Shown one piece after another: positions 34,642 to 45,071 of a stretch of DNA of 64,000 nucleotides. This DNA is from Malus domestica (taxonomy: Eukaryota; Streptophyta; Magnoliopsida; Rosales; Rosaceae), in NCBI RefSeq assembly GCF_042453785.1, contig NC_091674.1:22832001-22896000 (forward strand), given 5' to 3'. Position 1 is the stretch's first letter, and every line of letters starts with the position of its first letter. The position numbers were made by a program, and so were the translations under genes. The notes under the pieces were generated by a model. The model did no database searches. It was not told the DNA's origin and worked only from the letters and a program-made list of their open reading frames with translations.

Positions 34642-35817
34642 AAATTGAAATAGGCTGTAACAGATGTAAGGAGGCGGTCACACTAATTTGTCCAACAAGC
34701 TTCATTCAAAAGTTGTAAATTCTTATGTTTCAGATCTGAGTTTTTTCACATGCACAAAACTAGGTCGTTATTTAAGAGGTTTAAGTGATTATGCGTATTC
34801 AAAATTTATTTTTTAAGCCTTCTTATATCCAATGAACAACAAAAGTCTAAACTTTTTTTTTTTAGGTGATTTCTAAATTACCATTTCTCAACTGAGACAG
34901 TGGTTAGTATCTTCGGATTATCGGATATACTTGTGTTTATCTGTACTTCGTTGTTGACATTTTACTTGTGAGAATATTACACAAATTAAGCTATCAATAT
35001 GCTTGGTGTTGCATAATTCTTTGATTTAATTACAATTTGCGAGTGCGTTAGAAGGAAAGGAATGATTCTTGTTCCAAGTAATTAATATTGGTCTACTCTT
35101 TGGTTCCTTAGTTCCTGCACGCATTTGGTTTACGAGTTGCAGATGGTTGAAGTTGAATGATATATTCCACTATAAAACTATAAAACCAAAAGAAAATTAA
35201 GAAAAATGACAAAAGAAGAATTTATTATTTAGCTGGTAAATATGGTTTTTATTTTGTCAAACAATAAATTTGTTAGATTAGATGTTAGATTAAAACGCCG
35301 GTAGGATTCAAACTCATGTCATGATGCAAGTGCAACACTTTTCTCTACTACTGTGGTAGAGGGCCACTTGTAGCTGGTAAATGTGGTTGAAGTCTTCAAG
35401 AATAATAGTTGATGGTTGAAAGGAATGAAATATATTCTTGAATGAAAGAAGGAAAGGGTTTTGGAATTAGACTTTTATTATTGATTCAAGTGGTATTCTA
35501 AATTTTTAATCTAATTTACACTATTGAAAAGAAAATTATCACTTGAATGCGGAGAGGGAGAACACTTTTTTAGCCAACGTAGCTACACTAACATATATGT
35601 TTTTAATTTCGACCCATTATTGTGGAAGAAGAGAATTGACTTTTGATTGCATGAAATATTTGATTTTATGAAAACACGATTTCGCTTGTGTAAAGAAAAG
35701 GGGTCGAATTCTACACTTATTTTATTTTTTACATTTGAATTAAATAAATTAAAGAATAATCAAAATTGAGAAATAAAGAGAGGAGTTGGGGGAGAAATGA
35801 TATACAAAAATCACTTC
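34642..35817. other. AT-rich intergenic region
   Basis: No gene or clear repeat. 35275-35370 (GATGTTAGATTAAAACGCC ... GTGGTAGAGGGCCACTTG) may be a decayed minus-strand SINE. Confidence 0.4.
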
Positions 35818-35825
35818 CACCTTTT

Positions 35826-36258
35826 CAAGGACGAAGCCAGAGATCTGCATGGATGGGGGCATCTTTAAACAACAAAATCACAAATTAAAAAGTTTAAGAA
35901 TATACTAAACAAAACACTTATATATTAGTCCATAAGATTTGTCATACAACATATCACAATATCCATCGATGTGTGTTTATGTTTTGAAAGCGTTGCATAA
36001 CAATCTCATTACCAATACCATCAAACATCTCTCTCTACAAAAATAACCATGTTATCATTTATCCATTAGTCTCTCATACAATTTCACTATCGATCTTCAT
36101 AAATTTTATGGCCGAAAATGCTCTTTCAACAATAAAAATAGCACATGAAAGGGTTAATACTAATGCCACAAACAACTATAAAGAGTACCTTTTTTTTTCA
36201 CATAAAAAAATGAGTGGGGGCATCCGCCCTCTCTGAGCCTAAGGTGGCTCCGTCCGTG
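35826..36258 (-). mobile_element. hAT deletion derivative with 8-bp target duplication
   Basis: Ends CAAGGACGAAGCCA and (reverse complement) CACGGACGGAGCCA. Exact 8-bp flanks CACCTTTT (35818-35825 and 36259-36266). On the minus strand about 36160-36085 translates to LTLSCAIFIVERAFSAIKF, matching the hAT dimerisation motif (compare VERAFSVM in the hAT at 18116-20496). It is therefore a 433-bp derivative that kept the transposase C-terminus. Confidence 0.9.
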
Positions 36259-36368
36259 CACCTTTTAATGTTTAGCTATATCATAAAATGGAGGTGATAC
36301 TTTTGGAAAGTATTCATATTACTGTGTTATATTGGGTGAACATAGACATGGTTTCAACTTTATAATAA

Positions 36369-36489
36369 AGAAATTGTTACTGACATTCTAAAAATTTAAT
36401 TGTGCACTCCAAACTTTATATATTTATAGAGAAAAATATTCTTATAAATAGTGCACAATTAGATTTTTAAAGCGTCAATAAGAGTTTCC
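36369..36489. mobile_element. 121-bp hAT-type MITE, copy 2
   Basis: The same family and length as 15572-15692 (AATTGTTACTGACATTC ... GCGTCAATAAGAGTTTCC; centre TTGTGCACTCCAAACTTT). Exact 8-bp flanks TATAATAA (36361-36368 and 36490-36497). Confidence 0.85.
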
Positions 36490-36880
36490 TATAATAAGGC
36501 ATGAGAATTATAGGTTATGCCCTTATATTTACAAAGAGACGACATTTCCGAAAAGTGAAAGGTGGTGCTATCCATGCACCCTTTTTACTTCTCACATACT
36601 TCTTATTAATTTTTTATTTTTAATCTATTTTAATTCATTCAATCGAATGATTGAAATTTGAAAGGAGTGTACAAGAAGTAAAAAAAAAATAGTGTGTAAA
36701 TAGCACCACCCAAAATGAAATAGATTTTAGACTTTAATTAGTTTTAGCAACACCACTGCAAATAATCAGTTTATAGTTGATTCTTAAAATGTTTTGATTT
36801 TTTTTATTAGTTTATTATTAATTAAGGAGAGGAAAAGAGAAGGGTTCGACATTATTACAATTTAAAGTAAGGAGAGTTTC

Positions 36881-37042
36881 GGCTACTTAGTACTATGGTC
36901 TAGTAGTATTCCTCTTCACTTGTAAGTGAGAGGTATTAGGTTCGATTCTCGCCAAATGAGAATTTGAAACAAATTATTGCTAGCACATTGTGAGGTTAAG
37001 CCCATTCCCCTTCCTTTTAGTGTAGATAATATTGTCTTAAAA
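36881..37042 (+). mobile_element. tRNA-derived SINE, copy C
   Basis: Box A ATGGTCTAGTAGTATTCC, box B TTAGGTTCGATTCTCGCC, the shared body and a short A tail. An exact 17-bp target duplication AAAGTAAGGAGAGTTTC lies at 36864-36880 and 37043-37059. Confidence 0.92.
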
Positions 37043-37059
37043 AAAGTAAGGAGAGTTTC

Positions 37060-37654
37060 AAACTCAAAACACATGCTTACAAACCTAACACTTTGTCCAC
37101 TAGGATAAGTGGATATACTGGAGGGGAATAGTGGAGTTGGAGTGGCCAATGGAGGGGTAGAGTGAGTGTTATTTAAGATCTGATTTCTCATCACAATTCA
37201 GCAAACAATAATAATGAGTATCATGACCTCACAAAATCTCAAAGATTAATGTGTATCTAAATGAACAAGATTAAATTCTCAATTTTATAATACATTATCT
37301 TATGATTAGCAAGACCATTATGCCACATATTAGGATGCAAACTATCCAATTTTGTCACCCACTTCTTTCTCCTATTTGCATACTTTTTAAATTATAATAA
37401 AGTTAATCTTTTTCTATTTATATAAACTAAACAAAAGTTAAATTAATCAAATGATCCAAATTACATAGAACTTTGGAAGTTATCTACAAATGAATATTTA
37501 AACTAATTAATTCCCAACTGACCCCATTGAGCTTTCATGTATATCTCAAATCCATATCCTTCTAACTCAAGTCATCAATTTTAGGGTTTGCTTTTGTATA
37601 TGATCAGGGGCTGCCCTAAGAATTTAGGGGCTATGTGCTAAATTTAGATGGAGA
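37060..37654. other. Intergenic, AT-rich
   Basis: No gene. CAGGGGCTGCCCTAAG at about 37605 resembles a hAT terminus. The Tat-type element has inserted about 50 bp to its right, and no partner end was found beyond it. Confidence 0.35.
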
Positions 37655-37659
37655 CCCTT

Positions 37660-38174
37660 TGTTGATGCACAAAATCGGAGGGGACTTTGGTACAACAGAA
37701 AGTGTTAAGTTTGTGACCTTCGCTAGATTGCTCCGGTCACTAGTATGGATGAGTATGTAAATGGATAGAGATAGGGAAGCAAACACAAGATGTACGTGGT
37801 TTACCCAGATTGGCTACATCCACGGAGTAGAGGAGTTCTCATTAATTGTGAAGGGTTTACACAAGTACATAGGTTCAAGCTCTCCTTTAGTGAGTACAAG
37901 TGAATGATTTAGTACAAATGACATTTGGAAATATTATGAGAGAATGATCTCTATTTATAGAAGAGAGTTTCTAGTTTCATTCTAACATTGACACGTGTCA
38001 TGTTGTGATTAGCTTCTGATGTTGACACGTGTCGCGCTATGATTGGTTTCTGATGTCGACACGTGTCGCACTGTGATTGGCCTCCTAGTTTGAGGGAAAC
38101 TCTTTTGGGTCCTTGATAGTATAACGTTGACCGGTGCTCAGTAGTTTCGGGATTGGTCAACTATGGTACAAACA
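37660..38174 (-). repeat. 3' LTR of the deleted Tat-type element
   Basis: 515 bp, TGTT...AACA ends on either strand. It contains three repeats of about 36-37 bp (37985-38095), two of them with perfect GACACGTGTC palindromes and one (TTGACACGTGTCATG) nearly so, followed in transcription order by a TATAAATAG box. Confidence 0.92.
37985..38095 (-). promoter_or_regulatory. Triple G-box repeat in LTR U3
   Basis: Three units read TTGACACGTGTC / TCGACACGTGTCGC about 36-37 bp apart, separated by (GA)TTAGCTTCTGATG-type spacers. CACGTG is the plant G-box bound by bZIP and bHLH factors. Position upstream of the LTR TATA box suggests an enhancer (inference). Confidence 0.6.
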
Positions 38175-39539
38175 GTGCTCCCCTAAGTTCCCGAGTGAGG
38201 GAAGCTCCTCGGTTGGGGACTTGCAAGATCCAAGCCATTGAGTAATCACGAAACTTTTAAGTACCGAAGTGTGGTATCATTTTCACTTGCCTTATCTGTC
38301 TCATATGTAGATGTGGTATCTTCTCTATAAGTACTTTTTCTCCATCCAGGGGTGGTATCTTTAATCGATGAAGATGCACAAGGTAATGTATCAATTTCAC
38401 TTGAAGCTTACTTGTAGTTTCGGGCTTGGTCAAGTGCGAGACAAAACCCTATAGTAGGAGTCCCCCAAGTCGTCGAGCTAGGAGATTTGTCGAAAGAGGT
38501 AACAGACAAGGTAAGCAATCAAACTTCCAAGCAAGCAACCTGGATGGAAGGTTCGACTTCGGCTTCCGGTTGATTGTTCTCCTTCTCCTTGTGTCGTAAA
38601 CAGCAACAAGAATAAGGAGAAGCAAATGGAGAAGAGATGATATGAGATACTTTTGTTTTTGAAGAAGTAACTTTCCACAGGCTTATTCTTGAACTGAGCT
38701 GAAGGGTTTTCTGGTTTCCTCCAGAGTATAAGGCCGACTCAAGAATTTGAGGGTCAAAACAAGTCCATCAAATCTAGAGTACGTTCGACCCTGATGATAT
38801 GGGATACTTTTTCTTTTGACAAAGTAGTGGATGTATCGGCACGTGTTCTGTTACGCTTGTCTCCACATGCTTCATTGTATCCTTCTCACTTGCCCTATCT
38901 GTTCCACAGGCAGATGTGGTATTGTCTCTGGAAGCATAAGATGTTGAAGATGAGTACTCGAGAGCAATGACAGGTAAGTAATCAGGCAAGGAGTTCCAGG
39001 CACTCAATTCCTGACTGGAAGCCTGATTCCAAGTGCTGACTGATTGCTCTCTTTCTCCTTGTCTTACAGGTAAGAACAAGGCCAAAAGAAAAGACAAGGA
39101 AAAGCATGATATGGGATACTCTTACTTTTAACCCTGATGATATGAGATACTCTTGCTCTGGTGTGGCTGGTTTGCATAGGTGTTATTGGAAGGGAAGAAA
39201 GCTGAGTATTTTGAGAGGCTTCGTTGGGAGTGCCCTCTCAGATATGAGGAAGGGTTGAGCATTTTTGCAAGTCTGCCTGTCCATGGAGGATGGAGGTCGA
39301 CATATATAGAAGTCTCCCTAACAACAAGTAGTAATGCTATTCCTTTACCCTTCTTTGTCATAGTAATGTAGTGGGAGCTGCAAGCTTCACATGTTTTAAC
39401 TTTGTCAGAGCACTTTGAAAAAGTGGTATGTGGTATCCAGAAAGCTGATGTTAAGTGTGAAGATTGCAGACAAGCTTTATCCAAGGAAATCTGGCTCTCG
39501 AAGTTCGGAGAGCAATGCCTCTTCGATTTTCGAACAAGC

Positions 39540-40560
39540 AATCATGTCGTGGATCTAGCTCTCGAGATTCGAAGAACGGTGCCTCTTCGATTTTTGAGAA
39601 AGCAATCCTATTAGGAGTCTAGCTCTTGAGATTCAAAGAGCGGTGCCTCTTCGATTTTTGAGAAAGTAATCCTATTGGGAGTCTGGCTCTCGAGATTCGG
39701 AGGGCGGTGCCTCTTCGATTTTTGAGCAAGTAATAATGCTATTCCTTTACCCTTCTTAGTCATAGCAATGTAATGGGAGCTGCAAGCTTCACGTGTTTTA
39801 ACTTTGTCAGAGCACTTTGAAAAAGTGGTATGTGGTATCTGGAAAGCTGATATTGCGTGTGAAGATGGCAGACAAGCTTTATCCAAGGAAATCTGGCCCT
39901 CGAAGTTCGGAGAGCGATGCCTCTTCGGTTTTCGAACAAGCAATCCTGTCAGGGATCTGGCTCTCGAGATTCGGAGAACGGTGCCTTTTCGATTTTTGAG
40001 AAAGCAATCCTATTGGGAGTCTGGCTCTTGAGATTTGGAGAGCGGTGCCTCTTCGATTTTTGAGAAAGTAATCATGTTGGGAGTCTGGCTCTCGAGATTC
40101 GGAAGGCGGTGCCTTTTCAATTTTTAAGTAAGTAATAATGTTATTCCTTTACCCTTCTTGGTCATAGCAATGTAGTGGGAGCTGCAAGCTTCACATGTTT
40201 TAACTTTGTCAGAGCGCTTTGAAAAAGTGGTCCGTGGTATCTGGAAAGCTAATGTTGCATGTGAAGATTGCAGACAAGCTTTATCTAAGGAAATCTGGCT
40301 CTCGAAGTTCGGAGAGCGGTGCCTCTTCGATTTTCAAACAAGTAATCCTGTCGGGGATCTGGCTCTCGAGATTCGGAGAACGGTGCCTTTTCGATTTTTG
40401 AGAAAGCAATCCTATTGGGAGTCTGACTCTTGAGATTTGGAAAGCAGTGTCTCTTCGATTTTTGAGAAAGTAATCATGTTGAGAGTCTGGCTCTCGAGAT
40501 TCAGATAGTGGTTCCTCTTCGATTTTTGAGCAAGTAATCTTGTTGGGAGTGTTTTCTCGA
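39540..40560. repeat. Tandem repeats upstream of the antisense ORF (inverted element)
   Basis: Repeated units combine CTTCGATTTTTGAGAAAG(C/T)AATC, (A/T)TTGGGAGTCTGGCTCTCGAGA and TTCGGA(G/A)(A/G)GCGGTGCC. A larger unit of about 400 bp (GGTATCTGGAAAGCTGATGTTGC..., near 39430, 39840 and 40240) is also repeated three times, so there are two levels of repetition. Confidence 0.85.
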
Positions 40561-40877
40561 ATGTGAGTAAAGATTAGGCATTTTTGCCAGTCTGCCTTGC
40601 CACGGAGCACGGAGGTTGACACATATTGGGACTTTTTAGTTATCAAGCAGTGGTGTTGTTCCTTTACCCTTGTGGGTAATAGTAGGGTAGCTAGACCTCC
40701 AAAATTTATGTGTCTAAACTTTGTCAGAGATCTTTGGCAAAGTTATCTGTGGTACCCGATGAGCTGATGTTGCGTGTGGAAAGTGGTGCCTCTTCGAAAT
40801 CCAGAGAGTGGTGCCTCTTCGAAATCCAGAGAGTGGTGCTACTTCGATTTTTGAATCAACGGCCATGTTGCCCTTTC

Positions 40878-40887
40878 TTTTATAAGG
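40878..40887 (+). promoter_or_regulatory. TATA box of the antisense ORF
   Basis: TTTTATAAGG, about 110 bp before the ORF's ATG, conserved in the other element (7800-7809). Confidence 0.55.
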
Positions 40888-40994
40888 GCACCAATTGTGT
40901 GCAAGGAGTACATTCAGAGAGTTATTACTTGTAGTAATTTTCCCCTTACTTCAGAGATTTATTGCACCTCATTTCTCCTTCATCATTTCTGATA

Positions 40995-41669
40995 ATGTCT
41001 GGCCCATCCGACCGTCGTTTTGACTTGAACTTTGGTGAAGAGGCAGCCATGCCTTTTCAAGACAACATATGGCGCCCATCCTTCTTATCCCCTACTGGTC
41101 ATCTTACCGTTGGGGACTCTGTGATGAAGAATGATATGACCGCTGTGGTGGTGGCCAGGAACCTTCTCACTCCCAAAGATAACAGACTACTTTCCAAACG
41201 GTCTGATGAGTTAGCTGTTAAAGATTTTCTGGCTCTCAATGTTCAGTGTGCAAGTTCTGTGTCTAATATGGCCCAACGCTTATTTGCTCGAACCCGCCAA
41301 GTTAAATCATTGGCAGCTGAAGTTATAAGTCTCAAACAGGATATCAGAAGGCTCAAGCATGAGAATAAACAGTTGCACAGGCTTACACATGACTATGCTA
41401 CAAACATGAAGATGAAGCTCGACCAGCTGCAGGAATCTGATGGTCAGATTTTACTTGATTATCAGAGGTTTGTGGGTTTGTTCCAAAGGCATTTATTGCC
41501 TTCATCTTCTAGGGCTACACCGCGTAATGAAGCTCCAAATGATCAACCTTCGGTGCCTCCTCCTTCTAGGGTTCTGCCTAGTACTGAGGCTCCGAATAAT
41601 CACCCTCAGGTGCCTCCTCGATCTGGTACGCTGCCGACTGCTGAGACTTCTCCTGAGCAACCTTTGTGA
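40995..41669 (+). CDS. Antisense coiled-coil protein of the Tat-type element (intact)
   Basis: 224 aa, intact, running opposite to the retroelement's own transcription. The ATG at 40995 is chosen because it is the first ATG of the frame and is shared with the broken copy. Residues 1-30 include a RRFDLNFGEEA stretch. Residues about 100-148 are a heptad-like Leu/Lys/Glu/Gln coiled coil (VISLKQDIRRLKHENKQLH), and 169-224 are proline-rich with short repeats (NEAPNDQP / TEAPNNHP). No signal peptide, membrane segment or enzyme motif is seen. A TATA box lies upstream and AATAAA downstream. Function unknown. Extra antisense ORFs are known in Tat-type elements, and a structural or regulatory role is only a guess. 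Confidence 0.8.
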   Translation: MSGPSDRRFDLNFGEEAAMPFQDNIWRPSFLSPTGHLTVGDSVMKNDMTAVVVARNLLTPKDNRLLSKRSDELAVKDFLALNVQCASSVSNMAQRLFARTRQVKSLAAEVISLKQDIRRLKHENKQLHRLTHDYATNMKMKLDQLQESDGQILLDYQRFVGLFQRHLLPSSSRATPRNEAPNDQPSVPPPSRVLPSTEAPNNHPQVPPRSGTLPTAETSPEQPL

Positions 41670-41736
41670 AGGCTCCCTCTTGTTTGTTTATTTTGATTCA
41701 TGTATATGTACATATTTGTAACTTATCAGAGATATC

Positions 41737-41742
41737 AATAAA
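41737..41742 (+). terminator. AATAAA signal after the antisense ORF
   Basis: AATAAA lies 68 bp beyond the ORF stop and is conserved in the other copy (6945-6950, minus strand). Confidence 0.45.
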
Positions 41743-42089
41743 CAAGTTTTGCTTCATTTCAACGTATTGTGTTAAATACACCAAGGCCTTATTCACTAAG
41801 TTCTTTGAATTTTTCCTTTTGTTGAAGTTTTGTGAGTGAAACATGTAGGTTGAGGTAGTGCTCCCTTAATTTCCCGAGTGAGGAAACTTCTCGTTTGGAG
41901 ACTTGAATCACTGAGTGGTCGTGAGACTTCCGAGTATCAAGGTGCAGTAGCATATGGTAGAAGTCCTCCAAGTCTCCGGTCGAAGGAGTTGACGAATGAG
42001 GCATTTCCTTTCTAAGTGGTAGCCCAAAATCCTTCTTCATATATATTTGTTATGAAAGTTACAAGGCCCAAAGAAGAGAAGGCCTAGGC

Positions 42090-42166
42090 AATTTTTTTTT
42101 TTTTTCGAAATTTTTTTATTTTATTTTTTTTCTTTGAATTTTCGAATTTCCAAAAAAAACATAATA

Positions 42167-42197
<31 letters not shown>

Positions 42198-42205
42198 TTT
42201 AAAGC
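42090..42205. repeat. Poly-T and AT microsatellite
   Basis: T runs (about 42093-42132) and a pure (TA)n run (about 42166-42189) lie where the related element at about 6500-6560 has shorter AT-rich sequence, so this has expanded since the copies separated. Confidence 0.85.
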
Positions 42206-42287
42206 TTTGTAGGTGAAGCTTTGGTGTTGAAGCTTTGTAGGTGAAGCTTTGAGGTTGAAGCTTTGTTGGACACCATGAATTGATTTT

Positions 42288-42321
42288 GCTTCACACTATC
42301 TTGATCAAGATAGTGTGAAGC
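42288..42321. repeat. 34-bp perfect palindrome (inverted element)
   Basis: The only copy left in this element. Identical to those at 5841-5874 and 6010-6043, with short GAAGCTTTTGTAGGT repeats on both sides. Confidence 0.95.
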
Positions 42322-42363
42322 TTTTGTAGGTGAAGTTTTTGTAGGTGAAGCTTTTGTGTTGAA

Positions 42364-42493
42364 GGTTTCTGATGTCGACACGTGTCGCACTGTGATTGGT
42401 CTCCTAGTTTGAGGGAAACTCTTTAGGGTCCTTGACAGTATAACGTTGACCGGTGCTCAGTAGTTTCGGGATTGGTCAAGTATGGTATAAACA
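42364..42493 (-). repeat. Truncated 5' LTR of the deleted element
   Basis: Matches the first about 130 bp of the LTR (TGTTTATACCATACTTGACC start) up to the CAGAAACC word of the first G-box repeat, then switches directly into the AAGCTTCAAC-type internal repeat. Confidence 0.88.
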
Positions 42494-42498
42494 CCCTT

Positions 42499-43315
42499 CA
42501 TCTTTTTTAATACTGTATTTTCTTTGTTATTTTTTTTTCAATTTGTATCTATAAAATTTAAATACTACAAATTAGAGTACCACTTTGAGTGGACAAGAGT
42601 GTTTTTTGTGTTGAAATGCCTTCAATTCGAAATATGTTGAATGATTTTTTGTGTAAAACTTATCAACTTTTTAAGTTAATAAATTTGCAAAACTTAAAAA
42701 TAGCAAAATAGTTCCACAAGGACTCCACTTTGTATCGTTTGACAAAAAAAATGATGAAGCAATTTTCCCATTGAGCTTCATGTACATATTTTTTCGTATG
42801 TCTGCAAACCTTATCATATTAATCACGTGAAATTGACGAGAGATTAAGAAAAATAATTAAGAGTAATGATTATGATAAGGTGGAGATCATGGTGGGTTAT
42901 GCATAAGACAATCATATCACAGTAAAATCCATTGCCTAAAAATTACTGTGCTTCAGTAAACTAATCCGTGTGCTTTTAGCCTTTTTCGGTTGCAGCTGCG
43001 TGCAGTGGACGAGTAAAACCGGACCCCATGTGGCTTTTTTGTTATGAAATGAAAAGCAAAAGCAGTGGATAACCTGATAAAGGCGGAGCTTCAGCTTGTA
43101 AACAAACAGAAACAACTGAGTGTTTGTTTTGGTGCTATTAGGGCACAGAGAGATGCCTCCATGTAATTTCAAGAGATGTCGACATTTCTGTAGCCCCATC
43201 TCATCTTTGATTCCTTGGATGCTTGGTATTCAAAAGATTAAATGTCGAGTCACTTTATTTCTGAAGGCAACATCTATTATTTTATAATGGGTAATATGAG
43301 AGAGATTATATTTAT
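42499..43315. other. Intergenic
   Basis: No gene recognised. The stretch at 42930-43200 is less AT-rich but has no domain in any frame. Confidence 0.4.
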
Positions 43316-43455
43316 TTAACGAAAAGCTCCCGTACTGTTCACTTTAACGAAAAACCACATTTTTACACTAAAAAGTCAATCCTGATACTATTCACTTTAC
43401 CCTTTATTTTTCTTTATCATTAAAACTCAAAGTTTTTAAAGCCCTTTTCATTAGT
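43316..43455. mobile_element. Short MITE of the ACTGTTCACTTTAACG family, copy 3
   Basis: TTAACGAAAAGCTCCCGTAC ... CCCTTTTCATTAGTTTTC, collinear with the copies at 15994 and 27950. Confidence 0.65.
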
Positions 43456-45063
43456 TTTCTTTATTTTTAAAGCATATTTTGTAAACCATATGACGTGGTT
43501 ATAGATTATTGAATTACTAGTTAAGTTTTGATTAATTTACGTTTTTCTTATTGGTGAGGTGACACATCGCATGATTTGTAAATATTGTCTAAAAAGTTGG
43601 TCTAACTAGAATTATTCTGTTACAATACATCCATAAAATGCTTTGATGTAGCACCAAAATAATAGCTTTATAACATTGATGTAGACTAGTCACGACAGCC
43701 TAAGCCTGAGGCAAATTTTATTAGCGTTTGCTACGTGCATAGATAATTTCTAACTGTTGATATAAATGATAATTTTTTCTAGTCATGATGGACAAGTAAT
43801 GCATGAGTTGCCTTGCCAAGTGGATGAGTTGCCTTGCCAAGTGCAGGAGAAATGTAACGTTTTCATGCATCTCTTGCATTAGCTCTCTAATATCAATCAC
43901 ATGCACGCAAACGACTAACTGTAACATACCTCATCATTTGTTAGCAAGCCAACACCAGGATGCATTAGACATACGTTGTCATTGTTAACCAACGTACCCC
44001 AAATTGTAAACAATTTTGGAAGAAGCTCAAGGGTACACTAGGCCACAAAGAGTAAATGAGTTTATGTATGGGCTTGGAAGGACGGCGCTTATTTGGACCC
44101 ACACAGTCGGGTAATACAGTTCACATCTTGTGGCTGTGGGCTTTCCAAGTAGGCCACACACACACTTCGAACTTTCTTCATCACCAACCTGCAAAACCAA
44201 CTAATAAAACACACAAAACAAAAGAAAACAAAGCCAACTGAGAATTATTTTAGTGAGGTTGCGTGCTTCGAAGGTAACTTCAGAACATAAGTAATAAGGA
44301 GATTGGGATAACATTCAATGTGTTTGGTTGAGGCTGCTTTCAGTTTCAGCTTTAGCCCATGTCTGTACATGCTATGCTAGGGCATCAGTTTTTCGTTTTT
44401 TATGTGATGGCAGGAAATAGACATGCAGATAGTGCTCATGTGTGACTCAGCCTATCTGGCTGGCGAGTGTCTAGGTCACGTGCTCCGTTTGCCCGCACAC
44501 ATTAAAAGACCACCCACTTCATATAATTTGTTTACGCCGCTACTGACCTATGATCCTCACACTGTGTCCGTTACTGTAGTGTGGCAGTTGCACGAAATAC
44601 TCTATCTTAATTGCCGAAAATGATGGTTCATAGTTAGTACAAGAGGATGCGTGTATAGCACGTAAAAATATGTTCCTATATTATTATACAGTTTGCTTAA
44701 ATAAATACGGAGTTCGACAATTATTTAAAATGTTAAAAGTTCTTTTTACAAAAAAAATTATTTTCTTCGTGCTTAAATGACATGCTATATTGTTAAAAAA
44801 AATTGACGCGCTGTAATATTTGTATAATAAATGAATTTTATATGTAATATTAATCAACATGCGAAAATGCATGCATTCAACTTGAAGATAATAGCATATT
44901 ATACACTCATGAACATATTTTTTAAGTAGCCTCAAAAACTTGAAAAGTATCTACATAAGCGTATAACACGTGTACAGTACATTTTGAAATAAAGTGTACA
45001 AAAAATGAAAATATTATGTAGTGTGTGTGTATATATATATACATGTACGTAAAATATATGTAT
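43456..45063. other. Intergenic, AT-rich
   Basis: No gene or clear element was recognised. A short direct repeat GAGTTGCCTTGCCAAGTG occurs twice at about 43804-43842. Confidence 0.4.
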
Positions 45064-45071
45064 ATTATATA

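Larger units (their letters stand above)
37660..42493 (-). mobile_element. Internally deleted Tat-type LTR retroelement (inverted relative of 1-10640)
   Basis: Exact 5-bp target duplications CCCTT (37655-37659 and 42494-42498) bound the element. Reading on the minus strand: a truncated 5' LTR (42493-42364), tandem-repeat remnants with one palindrome, the region holding the antisense ORF, the upstream repeat array, and a full 3' LTR (38174-37660). Primer-binding site, gag and pol are all missing. Both LTR outer ends and the target duplication survive, so one internal deletion from within the 5' LTR to the 3' repeat region explains it. It cannot move without help. Confidence 0.93.

Noticed and set aside
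43721-44241. Short frames of about 60 codons between 43.7 and 44.3 kb
   Set aside because: No domain, no splice context and no conservation evidence.
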